A stretch of 64,000 nt of DNA. Origin: Mycolicibacterium cosmeticum. GTDB lineage: Bacteria; Actinomycetota; Actinomycetes; Mycobacteriales; Mycobacteriaceae. Positions within the stretch are counted from its first letter, which is position 1; each line of letters opens with the position of its first letter. The stretch spans positions 62,001-126,000 of the forward strand of contig JACPVS010000010.1 of the NCBI GenBank assembly GCA_016197365.1, written 5' to 3'. This document shows positions 38,305-47,870 of this stretch, piece by piece. Under the pieces are notes generated by a model. It was not told the DNA's origin and did no database searches. It saw only the letters and a program-made list of their open reading frames with translations. Position numbers and translations under genes: made by a program.

Positions 38305-41300
38305 AGACATTCGATCTCCTCGGTCCGCTGCCCGCACCGCTGTCGACGACGGTGCTGGAGGCCAGTGCCGGCACCGGCAAGACGTTCGCGCTGGCCGGTC
38401 TGGTCACCCGGATGGTGGCCGAAGGCGTGGCCAAGCTCGACCAGATGTTGCTGATCACCTTCAGCCGGTCGGCCAGCCAGGAACTGCGCGAACGGGTGCG
38501 TGCCCAGATCGTCAGCGCGCTGGCCGCCATCGACGACCCGGCACGGGCGGCCAACGAACTGGAGCGGCACGTGTGTGCCACCGACACCCAGGCCCGCCGG
38601 CTGCGCCTGCACGACGCCCTGGCCGGATTCGATGCCGCGACCATCGCCACCACCCATCAGTTCTGTCACATCGTGCTCAAATCCCTTGGCGTTGCGGGTG
38701 ACAGCGACAGCGGCGTGACGCTGGTGGAGAGCCTCGACGCGGTGGTGGGCGAGATCGTCGACGACCTGTACCTGGCCCATTTCGGGATGCAGCGCGACGA
38801 CCCGATCCTCGGGTACCGCGCGGCCCTGAAACTGGCCCGCGAGGTGGTCAACCACCCGGCTACCGAGCTGCGGCCGGTCGACCCGGAGCCCGACTCCTAT
38901 GCGGCGGTGTGCCTGGCGTTCGCCCGGGACGTGCTCGCCGAACTGGAAATTCGCAAACGGCGCAGCGGGATCCTGGGTTATGACGATCTGCTGACCCGGC
39001 TGGCGACCGCGCTCGAGCATCCTGATTCCGCCGCGCGGATCCGGATGCCGCAACGTTGGCCGATCGTCATGGTCGACGAATTCCAGGACACCGACCCGGT
39101 GCAATGGCAGGTGATCGAGCGGGCGTTCACCGGCCGGTCGACGCTGGTGCTGATCGGTGATCCCAAGCAGGCGATCTACGCCTTCCGTGGCGGCGACATC
39201 GACACGTATCTGCGCGCGGCCGACACCGCCGGGGACAAGCAGACGCTGGGCACCAACTGGCGCAGCGATGCCGCACTCGTCGACCGGCTGCAGGTGGTGC
39301 TGGGCGGCGCTCAACTCGGTGGTCCCGGAATCGTCGTGCACGAGGTGACGGCACACCACCAGGGACACCGGTTGGCCGGTGCGCCCCACAATGATCCGTT
39401 CCGGCTGCGGGTCGTCACCCGCGGCAACTCCCACACCCGCACCATGCAGATCGACCGCTTGCGCACCCACATCGGCAAGGACCTGGCGGCCGATATCGGC
39501 GCCCTGCTGGCCGGCGGCGCCACGTTCGACGGCGACCCCGTCGAGGCCCGGCACGTCGCGGTGATCGTCGAGACGCACAAGGACGCCAGGGCCTGCTTCG
39601 ACGCCTTGTCCGATGCAGGGATCCCCGCGGTGTACACCGGGGACACCAACGTGCTGGGTTCGGAGGCCGCCGCGGACTGGCTGTGCCTGCTGGAGGCCTT
39701 CGACCAGCCGCACCGCCCCGGGCTGGTGCGTGCCGCGGCGGCCACCGCGTTCTTCGGGGAGACGGCGGAAACCCTTGCCGCAGGCGCTGACCGGCTGACC
39801 GATCGGGTGGCCGAGACGCTGCGGACCTGGGCCGGGCATGCGCGCGAGCGCGGGGTCGCGGCGGTGTTCGAGGCGGCGCAGCTGGACGGGATGGGCCGGC
39901 GGGTGCTGTCCCGCCAGGGTGGCGAACGGTTGATGACCGACCTGTCCCACATGACCCAGCTGCTGCAGGACACCGCGCACAACGAGGGATTCGGATTGCC
40001 CGCGCTGCGGGATTGGTTGCGCACGCAGAGTGCCGACGGCGGTGCGGCGGCCGAACGGAATCGGCGGCTCGACAGTGATGCCGCGGCGGTGCAGATCATG
40101 ACGGTGTGGGTGTCCAAGGGTCTGCAATACCCCATCGTGTACCTGCCGTTCGCCTTCAATCGGTACACACCCGACCCCGACCCTGTGCTCTACCACGAGG
40201 ATTCGGCCCGCTGTCTGTACGTCGGCGGAGCCGTGCCCGCGGTGCTACGGGCAGGCAAGGCCGAGGCGGCGGCCAATGACAGCCGGCTGACCTACGTGGC
40301 GCTGACGCGGGCACAGTCGCAGGTGGTGGCGTGGTGGGCGCCGTCGTATTACGAGCCCAACGGTGGCCTCTCGCGGCTGTTACGCGGGCGGGCGCCGGGG
40401 ACGGCCGAGGTACCGGAAGTCTGTGCGCCGGCGAAGATCTCCGACGCCGATGCGCTGGCCCGGCTGCGGGCGTGGGCGGATGCGGGCGGACCGGTGCTGG
40501 AGGAATCGGTGATCGTGCCGTTCACCGCGGCCCGGGGGGCCGCGCCCACCGCCGATCTGTCGGTGCGCCGGTTCCAGCGGTCCATCGACACGGCGTGGCG
40601 GCGCACGTCGTATTCCGGGTTGTTGCGGGCCGCCGAGGAAGGCGAGACCGCAGGCGTATCCAGTGAGCCCGAGGTGGCCGAGCTGGACGACGAGATCGCC
40701 GACATCGCACTGGTAACCCCCGCGTCGGGTGCCGACACACCGTCGCCGATGGCCGACCTTCCCACGGGAGCCGCCTTCGGCTCGCTGGTGCACGCGGTGC
40801 TGGAGACGGCGGACCCGTCCGCCGCGGACCTCGCAGCGGAGCTGCGGAACCAGGTGCAGGCGCACGCGGCCCGCTGGCCCGTCGAGGTGCCCGCTGCCGA
40901 CCTGGCCGCCGCCCTGGTCCCGATGCACGACACCCCGCTGGGACCGCTGGCCCCCGGTATAACGCTGCGACAGATCGGACCGGCGGATCGACTGTGCGAG
41001 TTGGATTTCGAGTTCCCACTGGCCGGAGATGACCGGACCCTGGCCGGCCTCGGAGCCCTGGTGGGCCGCCACCTGCCTGCTGACGACCCACTGGCGTGCT
41101 ACGCCGAACGGTTGTCGACGGGCGCCTTGGGCCGGCAGTCGTTGCGCGGCTATCTGTCCGGCTCGATCGACGTGGTGCTGCGGGTGCCGGACGGTTCGAT
41201 CGCCAGATACGTGGTGGTCGACTACAAGACCAACTGGCTGGGCACCTCGGAGGCACCGCTCACCGCGGCCGACTACGGCCGGGACCGCATGGTCGAGGCG

Positions 41301-41543
41301 ATGCTGCATTCCGACTACCCCTTGCAGGCACTGCTCTACAGCGTCGTCCTGCACCGCTACCTGACCTGGCGACTTCCCGGGTATACGCCCGAGACCCATC
41401 TGGGTGGGGTGATGTATCTGTTCGTACGTGGCATGTGCGGCCCCGAAACCCCTGTGGTGGAGGGTCATCCGGCCGGCGTGTTCAGCTGGGCGCCGCCTGC
41501 GGCACTGGTGACGGAGCTGTCGGCGTTCCTGGAGGGTGCATGA
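38301..41543 (+). CDS. recB: Exodeoxyribonuclease V subunit beta RecB
   Basis: 1080 aa UvrD-type helicase with a C-terminal nuclease domain. GTG start overlaps the recC stop (GTGA). Walker A is EASAGTGKTFALAGL at about residues 19-33; motif II is VDEFQDTDPVQW near 257; the PD-(D/E)xK nuclease motif is VVVDYKTNWLG near 975. It provides the 3'-to-5' motor and the only nuclease site of RecBCD. Slightly short compared with E. coli RecB (1180), normal for mycobacteria. Confidence 0.96.
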   Translation: MKTFDLLGPLPAPLSTTVLEASAGTGKTFALAGLVTRMVAEGVAKLDQMLLITFSRSASQELRERVRAQIVSALAAIDDPARAANELERHVCATDTQARRLRLHDALAGFDAATIATTHQFCHIVLKSLGVAGDSDSGVTLVESLDAVVGEIVDDLYLAHFGMQRDDPILGYRAALKLAREVVNHPATELRPVDPEPDSYAAVCLAFARDVLAELEIRKRRSGILGYDDLLTRLATALEHPDSAARIRMPQRWPIVMVDEFQDTDPVQWQVIERAFTGRSTLVLIGDPKQAIYAFRGGDIDTYLRAADTAGDKQTLGTNWRSDAALVDRLQVVLGGAQLGGPGIVVHEVTAHHQGHRLAGAPHNDPFRLRVVTRGNSHTRTMQIDRLRTHIGKDLAADIGALLAGGATFDGDPVEARHVAVIVETHKDARACFDALSDAGIPAVYTGDTNVLGSEAAADWLCLLEAFDQPHRPGLVRAAAATAFFGETAETLAAGADRLTDRVAETLRTWAGHARERGVAAVFEAAQLDGMGRRVLSRQGGERLMTDLSHMTQLLQDTAHNEGFGLPALRDWLRTQSADGGAAAERNRRLDSDAAAVQIMTVWVSKGLQYPIVYLPFAFNRYTPDPDPVLYHEDSARCLYVGGAVPAVLRAGKAEAAANDSRLTYVALTRAQSQVVAWWAPSYYEPNGGLSRLLRGRAPGTAEVPEVCAPAKISDADALARLRAWADAGGPVLEESVIVPFTAARGAAPTADLSVRRFQRSIDTAWRRTSYSGLLRAAEEGETAGVSSEPEVAELDDEIADIALVTPASGADTPSPMADLPTGAAFGSLVHAVLETADPSAADLAAELRNQVQAHAARWPVEVPAADLAAALVPMHDTPLGPLAPGITLRQIGPADRLCELDFEFPLAGDDRTLAGLGALVGRHLPADDPLACYAERLSTGALGRQSLRGYLSGSIDVVLRVPDGSIARYVVVDYKTNWLGTSEAPLTAADYGRDRMVEAMLHSDYPLQALLYSVVLHRYLTWRLPGYTPETHLGGVMYLFVRGMCGPETPVVEGHPAGVFSWAPPAALVTELSAFLEGA

Positions 41544-43150
41544 TCACCGATTTCGAGCCCGCCGATACCCATGTGGCACAACGGTTGACGGCGCTGACGG
41601 GTGAGACCGACGAGTCGGTGGTCCTGGCCGTCGCGCTGGCTGTGCGCGCGTTGCGCGGCGGATCCGTGTGCGTGGACCTGCGGGCCGCGGCCGCGGAGTT
41701 GGACCGGGACGCCGATGCGTGGCTGGCCGCGGTGCGGGCCAGCCCGTTGGCGGGCACTCCGCCGGTGCTGCATCTGCTCGGCGACCTGCTCTACCTGGAC
41801 CGGTACTGGCGGGAGGAGCAGCAGGTGTGCGACGACGCGCTGGCACTGCTGGCCGCCGTCCCGCCCGGACCGTCGCCGGATGTGGCCCGGCTGTTCCCGG
41901 ACGGCTTCGGCGAGCAACGCGCCGCCGCCGAACTTGCTCTGTCCCAAGGACTCACCGTCTTGACCGGCGGCCCGGGAACCGGCAAGACCACCACCGTGGC
42001 GCGGCTGCTGGCGCTGCTCGTCGAGCAGTCGGCCCTGGCAGGCACACCGCCGCCGCGGATCGCGCTGGCCGCACCGACAGGCAAGGCGGCCGCGCGGCTA
42101 CAGGAGGCGGTCGCCGCCGAGGCGGCCCGGCTCGACCCCGCCGACCGTGCCGGCCTGACGGGGTTGCCTGCCACCACGCTGCACCGGTTGCTCGGACCGC
42201 GACCGGATACGTCGTCGAGGTTCCGGCACCATCGCGGCAACCGGCTGCCGCACGTTGTCATCGTGGTCGACGAGGCCTCGATGGTGTCGCTGACGATGAT
42301 GGCCCGACTGCTCGAGGCCGTCCGCCCACAGACCCGGCTGCTGCTGGTCGGCGATCCCGATCAGCTGGCGTCGGTGGAAGCCGGCGCGGTGCTGGCCGAT
42401 CTGGTGGACGGACTGGGCGCCGATCGTGTTGCCGCGCTGCGTACCTCGCACCGATTCGGTGAGTCGATCGGCGCGCTGGCCACCTCGATCCGCGACGGTG
42501 ACGCCGACGGCGCTCTGGAAATCCTCGCCGCCGGCGGACCTCACATCACCTGGACTCCCACCAGCGAATCCCTGCGCGACATCCTGCTGCCGCACGCGCT
42601 GCGGCTGCGGGCAGCCGCGCTGCTCGGCGACGTCGGCACCGCCACCGCCGCCCTGAGTGAGCACCGGTTGCTGTGCGCGCACCGGCACGGTCCGTTCGGT
42701 GTGACGCACTGGAACCGCCAGGTGCAGCGCTGGCTCACCGAGGCGACCGGCGAACCGATGTGGTCCACCTGGTATCCGGGCCGGCCGGTGCTGGTGACGG
42801 CCAACGACTATGGCCTCAAGCTGTACAACGGGGACACCGGGATCACCGTGACGACGCCGGACGGGCTGCGGGTGGCGTTCGGTGCCGCGTCGTTGTCCAC
42901 CAGCCGACTCGCCGAGGTCGACACCATGCATGCGATGACGATCCACAAATCACAGGGCAGCCAGGCCGATGAGGTGACCGTGCTGCTGCCGTCGGAGGAT
43001 TCGAGACTGCTGACGCGGGAGTTGTTCTACACCGCGGTGACGCGCGCCAAGAAGGCGGTGCGCGTGGTGGGCTCCGCAGCCGAGGTTCGCGCCGCTATCG
43101 ACCGTCAGGCCGTGCGCGCGACAGGACTCGGCCTGCGGCTGCGCCGATAG
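41540..43150 (+). CDS. recD: Exodeoxyribonuclease V subunit alpha RecD
   Basis: 536 aa SF1B helicase. The ATG overlaps the recB stop (ATGA). Walker A GGPGTGKTTT is near residue 143, motif II VVDEASMVS near 242, and the C-terminal motif HKSQGSQADEV near 470. It is the 5'-to-3' motor of RecBCD. Last gene of the recCBD operon; a convergent tiny membrane gene follows at once. Confidence 0.96.
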   Translation: MITDFEPADTHVAQRLTALTGETDESVVLAVALAVRALRGGSVCVDLRAAAAELDRDADAWLAAVRASPLAGTPPVLHLLGDLLYLDRYWREEQQVCDDALALLAAVPPGPSPDVARLFPDGFGEQRAAAELALSQGLTVLTGGPGTGKTTTVARLLALLVEQSALAGTPPPRIALAAPTGKAAARLQEAVAAEAARLDPADRAGLTGLPATTLHRLLGPRPDTSSRFRHHRGNRLPHVVIVVDEASMVSLTMMARLLEAVRPQTRLLLVGDPDQLASVEAGAVLADLVDGLGADRVAALRTSHRFGESIGALATSIRDGDADGALEILAAGGPHITWTPTSESLRDILLPHALRLRAAALLGDVGTATAALSEHRLLCAHRHGPFGVTHWNRQVQRWLTEATGEPMWSTWYPGRPVLVTANDYGLKLYNGDTGITVTTPDGLRVAFGAASLSTSRLAEVDTMHAMTIHKSQGSQADEVTVLLPSEDSRLLTRELFYTAVTRAKKAVRVVGSAAEVRAAIDRQAVRATGLGLRLRR

Positions 43151-43151
43151 G

Positions 43152-43301
43152 TCAGACGGTCCGTGCGGCGAATGCTGCGCTGGAGATGATGCCGATCGCC
43201 AGCGCCAGCGTGCCGTAACCGAGCACGGCCGCCGCGACCACTGCGGCGATCGAGCCGAGGCCCAGAACCACCAGCAGACCTGCTAACAATGCTCCGGTCA
43301 T
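43152..43301 (-). CDS. Tiny two-helix membrane protein
   Basis: 49 aa, MTGALLAGLLVVLGLGSI at the start, then a second hydrophobic stretch (YGTLALAIGIISSAAFAA) and a basic end. A purine-rich AAAGGGTGG precedes the ATG by two bases or more. Nearly the whole protein is membrane-spanning. It ends one base after recD on the opposite strand. Similar tiny proteins are common but usually unannotated; function unknown. The 200 bases upstream of it (43302-43504) hold no gene and are less GC-rich than the surroundings. Confidence 0.6.
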   Translation of the reverse strand: MTGALLAGLLVVLGLGSIAAVVAAAVLGYGTLALAIGIISSAAFAARTV

Positions 43302-43504
43302 GTCCACCCTTTCGTATGACTGCCGTCACAATGTAACGCATGCGGTGGGCTGAATCACACCAATGCCGGGACACAATTCGGTGGCAAACTACTTACGCGC
43401 ATTTGCCCAGCTCAGTGGGCTAAATTTACTTGCCTTTCGGCCAATTTTGCCTTGCCGATCGGCCGACTAAGTTCATCGAATGCCGGAAATCGCGATGGGT
43501 GGCG

Positions 43505-44521
43505 TCACAGCGGAACTTCGGTGAAACGGCGCAATTGCTGAAAGGTGGAAATCGCCGCCAGGGTCGACTCCGCGCCCTGGTTGACGCTCACACCGTCGGC
43601 GTCCAGACCGTCATGGCAGCCTCCGGTTTCGGGGTCCCAGAGCGGGCGCTTCGCATCGTTGTCGCCCTGGAACCACGCGGCCGCGGCCCGGACGGTGTCG
43701 GGCCAGAGCGGTCGCGCGTCGGATGTCGCGGCGCGCGCGCAGGCCTCGGCGAGCGCGGAGACCTCGATGGGTCGCTGGTCGAACCCCGGGCGGGGTTCCC
43801 CTGTCGACCAACCCGCGGCGGGAGTCGGCGACAGGTGGCCGCCGGTCGTCTCGACGTCGATCAGCCAGCCCAGCAGATCCAGGCCCCGCTCACCCAGCAC
43901 CGGGTCATCGGTGGCGACCCCGGCCGCGATCATCGCTTCGGCGATCACAGCGTTGGTGTGGGTCAGGCGCGGCTGCGGCCACGGCCACCCGACGTCCCCG
44001 GTGGGCGCGGGCAGCCCGGCGACGTAGTCGGCGATGAGCGTGCGTGCCGCGACGTGTCCGGGTTCGACGCTGAGCAGTTCGGCGGCACCGACAGCGGCGA
44101 ACGCCATGGCCCGCGGCTCGGTGGAACGGCCACGCGCGGCGCGCTCGAACTGCACCACCGACAGCCGCCGGACCAAACCGATGTCGCTGTGCGCCGCGGC
44201 GATCCCCAGCGCCCACAGGCACCTGCCCCAACAGTCTTGCAGCGCATAGCCATCCGTCCACCGACCGGAGGTATCCAGCCGGCTTCGGCACCCCCCGGAG
44301 TAGGCCTGCGCCTCATTCAGAAATCGCACCGCCAGCCGCGCCAGACCGTGCACGGCATCACCGGCGCCGGGTTCGCGGCTGACGACGGCCAGCACCGCCG
44401 CCATATCGGCGGTGCGATAGCCGGTGTCACGGCGCGGCGCCGCGCCCGAGGCCTGCTCGAATGTGCCCTGGTGGTCCGACAACCGCAGCAGGTGATCGAA
44501 CCTCGGCTCTACGCCTGCCAT
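43505..44521 (-). CDS. (Alpha/alpha)6-toroid protein, glycosyltransferase partner
   Basis: 338 aa of alternating helices with conserved aromatic/acidic spots: RWTDGYALQDCWGRCLWALG near residue 85, GDVGWPWPQPRLTHTNA near 175, and a final block NQGAESTLAAISTFQQL. This resembles six-hairpin glycosidase-like proteins often coded beside GT4 glycosyltransferases in Actinobacteria. It may hydrolyse or bind the glycan made by its partner. Its ATG overlaps the upstream glycosyltransferase by 13 bases, so the two are coupled. No signal peptide is seen. Confidence 0.7.
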   Translation of the reverse strand: MAGVEPRFDHLLRLSDHQGTFEQASGAAPRRDTGYRTADMAAVLAVVSREPGAGDAVHGLARLAVRFLNEAQAYSGGCRSRLDTSGRWTDGYALQDCWGRCLWALGIAAAHSDIGLVRRLSVVQFERAARGRSTEPRAMAFAAVGAAELLSVEPGHVAARTLIADYVAGLPAPTGDVGWPWPQPRLTHTNAVIAEAMIAAGVATDDPVLGERGLDLLGWLIDVETTGGHLSPTPAAGWSTGEPRPGFDQRPIEVSALAEACARAATSDARPLWPDTVRAAAAWFQGDNDAKRPLWDPETGGCHDGLDADGVSVNQGAESTLAAISTFQQLRRFTEVPL

Positions 44522-45639
44522 GTCCGCTTGGACTGCGTCGCCAGAACCCGTTGCGCCAGAGCCTGATAGCGATCGGCGATCACCGGCCACGCCGTCGCCG
44601 GTCCGATCCGGCGCGCCTCCGCGGCCATCGCGCCTGCCAACCGGGGCCGGGTCAGAACCGAATGTATAGCGGCCGTCATCGCCTCCGGGTCGTCGTGTGC
44701 GACGACGATGCCCGCCCCGCCCGCCAACAGTTCGACGGCGTGCGGGAAGGCGGTGGCGACCACCGGCCGTCCGGCGGCGATCGCGTCCACCAGCACGCCC
44801 GAGGTGACCTGGTCGGTGGAGTCATAGGGCAGCACCACCACGGAGGCGGATTGCACGAGTGCCGCCAGCGACCGCACATCGCGGTAGCCGGGGTCGAACT
44901 GCACATGCGCCGCCACACCGGCGCGCCGTGCCTGCTCGACGCGCGCCTCACGGTACGCCTCCCCCTCGGCTGCAAGCACTTTCGGGTGTGTGCGCCCGGC
45001 GATCAGATACCGCGGATTGCCCCGCAGGGAGTGCAGGGAACTCATCGCGTCGATGACCCGCTCAAGACCCTTACCGGGCCCGAGCAGGCCCCAGGTCAAC
45101 ACGGTCGGCCGCCCACTTCGATTGGTGTGGGCAACGGCGGGAACGTAGGCACCGTGCGGGATGGTGGTCACCTTTCGGCGCTCCACGCCGAACCCTGCAC
45201 ACAGGCGCGTCCCTGCCGACTCCGACATCACGACGACGCGATCGGCCAGGGCCGTCACCGCTTCCAACACCGAACGCTGATGCCTACTCGGATCCGCAGG
45301 CACCGAATGCACCACGACTATCGACGGAACTTCCAGCGCACCAAGGATTTCCACCAACTCGTCGCCATCGGGTCCGCCGTAGACGCCGAAGTCGTGCTGG
45401 ATGATCGCGATATCGCTCGCACCGAGCAGGTCCGGACACGCGGACACCGATGCGGGTGATCCGTTCACCAGCTCGCCGACGACGCGACTACTGCGGGTCG
45501 GTGCGCCGTCGGCCACCCGCACCACGTTCACGTCGGCGCCCAAGGTGGACAGCCCATCGGCCAGGGCAGCACTGAAGTTCGCCAGACCGCACGGAGTCGG
45601 TGGGTACGTGCTGAGGATCCCGAAGCTCGGGTTGCCCAC
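44509..45639 (-). CDS. GT4-family glycosyltransferase
   Basis: 376 aa if started at the GTG at 45639, which places FGILSTYPPTPCGLANFSAAL near the N-terminus as in relatives. GT-B fold: donor-side motifs are TVLTWGLLGPGKGLERVIDA near 195 and, at the C-terminal domain, the SSGVLVDA-like segment (TSGVLVDAIAAGRPVVATAFPHAVEL) that contacts the nucleotide. It transfers a sugar from an NDP-sugar in the cytoplasm; acceptor unknown. Frame remains open to a TTG at 45759. Coupled to the toroid protein. Confidence 0.85.
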   Translation of the reverse strand: MGNPSFGILSTYPPTPCGLANFSAALADGLSTLGADVNVVRVADGAPTRSSRVVGELVNGSPASVSACPDLLGASDIAIIQHDFGVYGGPDGDELVEILGALEVPSIVVVHSVPADPSRHQRSVLEAVTALADRVVVMSESAGTRLCAGFGVERRKVTTIPHGAYVPAVAHTNRSGRPTVLTWGLLGPGKGLERVIDAMSSLHSLRGNPRYLIAGRTHPKVLAAEGEAYREARVEQARRAGVAAHVQFDPGYRDVRSLAALVQSASVVVLPYDSTDQVTSGVLVDAIAAGRPVVATAFPHAVELLAGGAGIVVAHDDPEAMTAAIHSVLTRPRLAGAMAAEARRIGPATAWPVIADRYQALAQRVLATQSKRTWQA

Positions 45640-45839
45640 CCCCCGACGGTCCAGAAGAGGCGTGTTCGAAAACTGAAAAGGAGGTGAGGCGTTCAAGGTG
45701 ATCCAGACAGCAGGACGGGACCGATGTGTCCGGCACGAGCGGTTGCTCTGTGAGGTCAACGGCGGACGGCTGACTCATCCCGGACTGGCTGGGGTCCCAA
45801 CCCGATGAACTTTACACCCCGGCATAGGGCCTGACCTGC

Positions 45840-46607
45840 TCAGCCCCGTCGGGTGCGGGCCCGGCGCACGGCTTCGTCGACGACCTGCTCAGCCATCTCG
45901 GCCAGCTTGCGTTGCTCGGCCTGGCTCATCGCCCGCAGCTGGCCGAACGCCTCCCCGGCGCTGCGTCCCGTGCGCGCCCGGATGATGCCGATCGCCTGAT
46001 CGATCACGGGTCGCGTGGCCAGCGCCGCCTGCAGTTGGGCCGTCAGCGTGAGCGCATCGGCCAGGATCCGGGCGTTGTGCACGGCGACGGCAGCCGGTGT
46101 GGCGAAGAGTTCTCCGAATTCTGCGGCGTGGTCGTCGAAGACGTCCTTGCCGTGGGCGTACACGCCGATCGCACCGACGACCCGGTCGGCAAGCACCAAC
46201 GGCACCGCCAGGGCGCTGTGCACGCCCATGCGGCCCACCCGTGGCCCGAACCGGGGCCACGTCTTGTCCCCGCCCAACGACCCGGACCGCACCGCGCGTC
46301 GCTGCGCGACCGCGCTGATACCCGGCCCCTCCTGCAGGGTCGAGTACTGGATGGAGTCGATCTCCACGACGAACGGCGCACTGGCGGCCCGCGCCAGCAC
46401 GGGGTCCCCGTCGGGTTCGGGCCGCAGCAAGGTCACGCCGGCACCGTCGGCCCCCGGGATGGCACGCACCGCCGAGGCGGCCACCTCGGCGAGCACTTGC
46501 GACAGATCCAGGCTGCCCGCCACCAACCCCGAGAGACTGCTCAGCCCGGCCTGCAGGTCGGCGACGGCGGTGGTGTCGTCATCGTCGTCTACGAGGAATT
46601 CCGTCAT
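45840..46607 (-). CDS. GAF-ANTAR RNA-binding regulator
   Basis: 255 aa. The GAF domain (about residues 20-170) contains LQEGPGISAVAQRRAVRSGSLG and VHSALAVPLVLADRVVGAIG. The C-terminal ANTAR domain (about 190-250) shows the pattern LATRPVIDQAIGIIRARTGRSAGEA, with the invariant Ala-Ile-Gly and GRSAxEAF. ANTAR proteins bind paired hairpins in leader RNAs and block termination. Its target is not visible here. The desaturase gene ends 11 bases upstream on the same strand, so they may form one transcript. Confidence 0.9.
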   Translation of the reverse strand: MTEFLVDDDDDTTAVADLQAGLSSLSGLVAGSLDLSQVLAEVAASAVRAIPGADGAGVTLLRPEPDGDPVLARAASAPFVVEIDSIQYSTLQEGPGISAVAQRRAVRSGSLGGDKTWPRFGPRVGRMGVHSALAVPLVLADRVVGAIGVYAHGKDVFDDHAAEFGELFATPAAVAVHNARILADALTLTAQLQAALATRPVIDQAIGIIRARTGRSAGEAFGQLRAMSQAEQRKLAEMAEQVVDEAVRRARTRRG

Positions 46608-46618
46608 CGACGGCTCGG

Positions 46619-47752
46619 CTACACCGGCGCCCCGGACGACGGCGTCGACCGGTTCGCCCGCAGCTCACGCCACGCCGCCGCCCATCCGCCGTCGGGCAGG
46701 GCCAGCCGGAAGTTGGATCGCAGGGTCTGCAGATACTGCCGAGGCAACGAGCCCGTGGTGTAGGCGATATCATATTTCGCGCACAGTTCGCGCACGCGCA
46801 CGCTGATCTCGGGGTACCGGTTGCTCGGAAGGTCGGGGAAAAGGTGGTGTTCGATCTGGTAGCAGAGATTGCCGCTCGAAAGCCCAAGCAGCCGACCGGA
46901 TTTGAAGTTGGCCGCGCCCAGCATCTGGCGCAGGTACCACTCCGCCCTGGTCTCTTCCTCCAGGATCTCCGGGGTGAACTGCTGGACGCCGTCCGGGAAG
47001 TGGCCACAGAAGATCACCACATACGCCCAGTAGTTGCGCAGCAGGTTGGCGGTGGCGTTCGCGCCGAGCGTACGGCGCCACTTCCGCATGCTCAGAGCGG
47101 GAACCAGGACGTAGTCCTTGGCCACCTGACGCCAGATCTTGGCCATCATCGCATCCGTGACGGCCTGCTTACCTTCCTCCGTGGTGGCCCGCTCCCGGCC
47201 GGAATGCAGGCCGTGCCGCGCGATCCCCCACTCGAAAATGGTAGCCAGCAACAAGTTTCGCAACGGCTGCAGCAGGTGCTCGGGACGCCAGGGCTGATCT
47301 TCGGTCACCCGGAGCACCCCGAAGCCGAGGTCGTCGTCCACGCCGAGCACATTGCTGAACACGTGGTGGCGGTAGTTGTGCGAATAGTTCCACTGCGCCG
47401 ACGGACCCACCATGTCCCATTCCCAGGTGGTCGAGTGGATCTCCGGATCATTCATCCAGTCCCACTGGCCATGGCAGACGTTGTGCGCGATCTCCATGTT
47501 CTCAACGGATTTCGCGTAGGCCAGCGACGCGGTACCGACCAGCCAGCCGGTCCTGCTGCGGCTTCCCGCGATCAGCAGCCGTGCCGCCAGATCCAGGGTG
47601 CGCTGGAACACGATCACCCGGCGGATGTACGCGGCGTCGCGCGCACCGCGCGACTCTTCGACGTCGCTGCGTATGAGATCCAGCTCCGCACCGAATGCCT
47701 CGACGTCGGCCTTGCTCAACTTCGCGTAGGCCGCGATGTCCGTAATTGCCAC
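46619..47752 (-). CDS. Membrane fatty-acid (acyl-CoA) desaturase
   Basis: 377 aa with the three histidine boxes of front-end or delta-9 type membrane desaturases: HNVCHGQ near residue 90, HNYRHH near 125, and QIEHHLFP near 305. Two pairs of transmembrane helices lie between. It inserts a double bond in a fatty acyl chain with a di-iron centre and needs an external electron donor, not encoded here. It resembles mycobacterial DesA3-type enzymes but could be a paralog. Confidence 0.9.
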   Translation of the reverse strand: MAITDIAAYAKLSKADVEAFGAELDLIRSDVEESRGARDAAYIRRVIVFQRTLDLAARLLIAGSRSRTGWLVGTASLAYAKSVENMEIAHNVCHGQWDWMNDPEIHSTTWEWDMVGPSAQWNYSHNYRHHVFSNVLGVDDDLGFGVLRVTEDQPWRPEHLLQPLRNLLLATIFEWGIARHGLHSGRERATTEEGKQAVTDAMMAKIWRQVAKDYVLVPALSMRKWRRTLGANATANLLRNYWAYVVIFCGHFPDGVQQFTPEILEEETRAEWYLRQMLGAANFKSGRLLGLSSGNLCYQIEHHLFPDLPSNRYPEISVRVRELCAKYDIAYTTGSLPRQYLQTLRSNFRLALPDGGWAAAWRELRANRSTPSSGAPV

Positions 47753-47870
47753 CTGTGTATCCGCCCGTCTGCGCGGCGGCGGGTAGCGGGCCGCTCAAAT
47801 GCGTCACCCCAGCTTAGGCGCCGGAAGCGATCGGCGCCAAGGCGGGACAGCGATGGGCCAGACTGGACCG

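Noticed and set aside
38160..40196. Minus-strand 678-aa frame opposite recB
   Set aside because: Antisense shadow; recB on the plus strand has all helicase and nuclease motifs.
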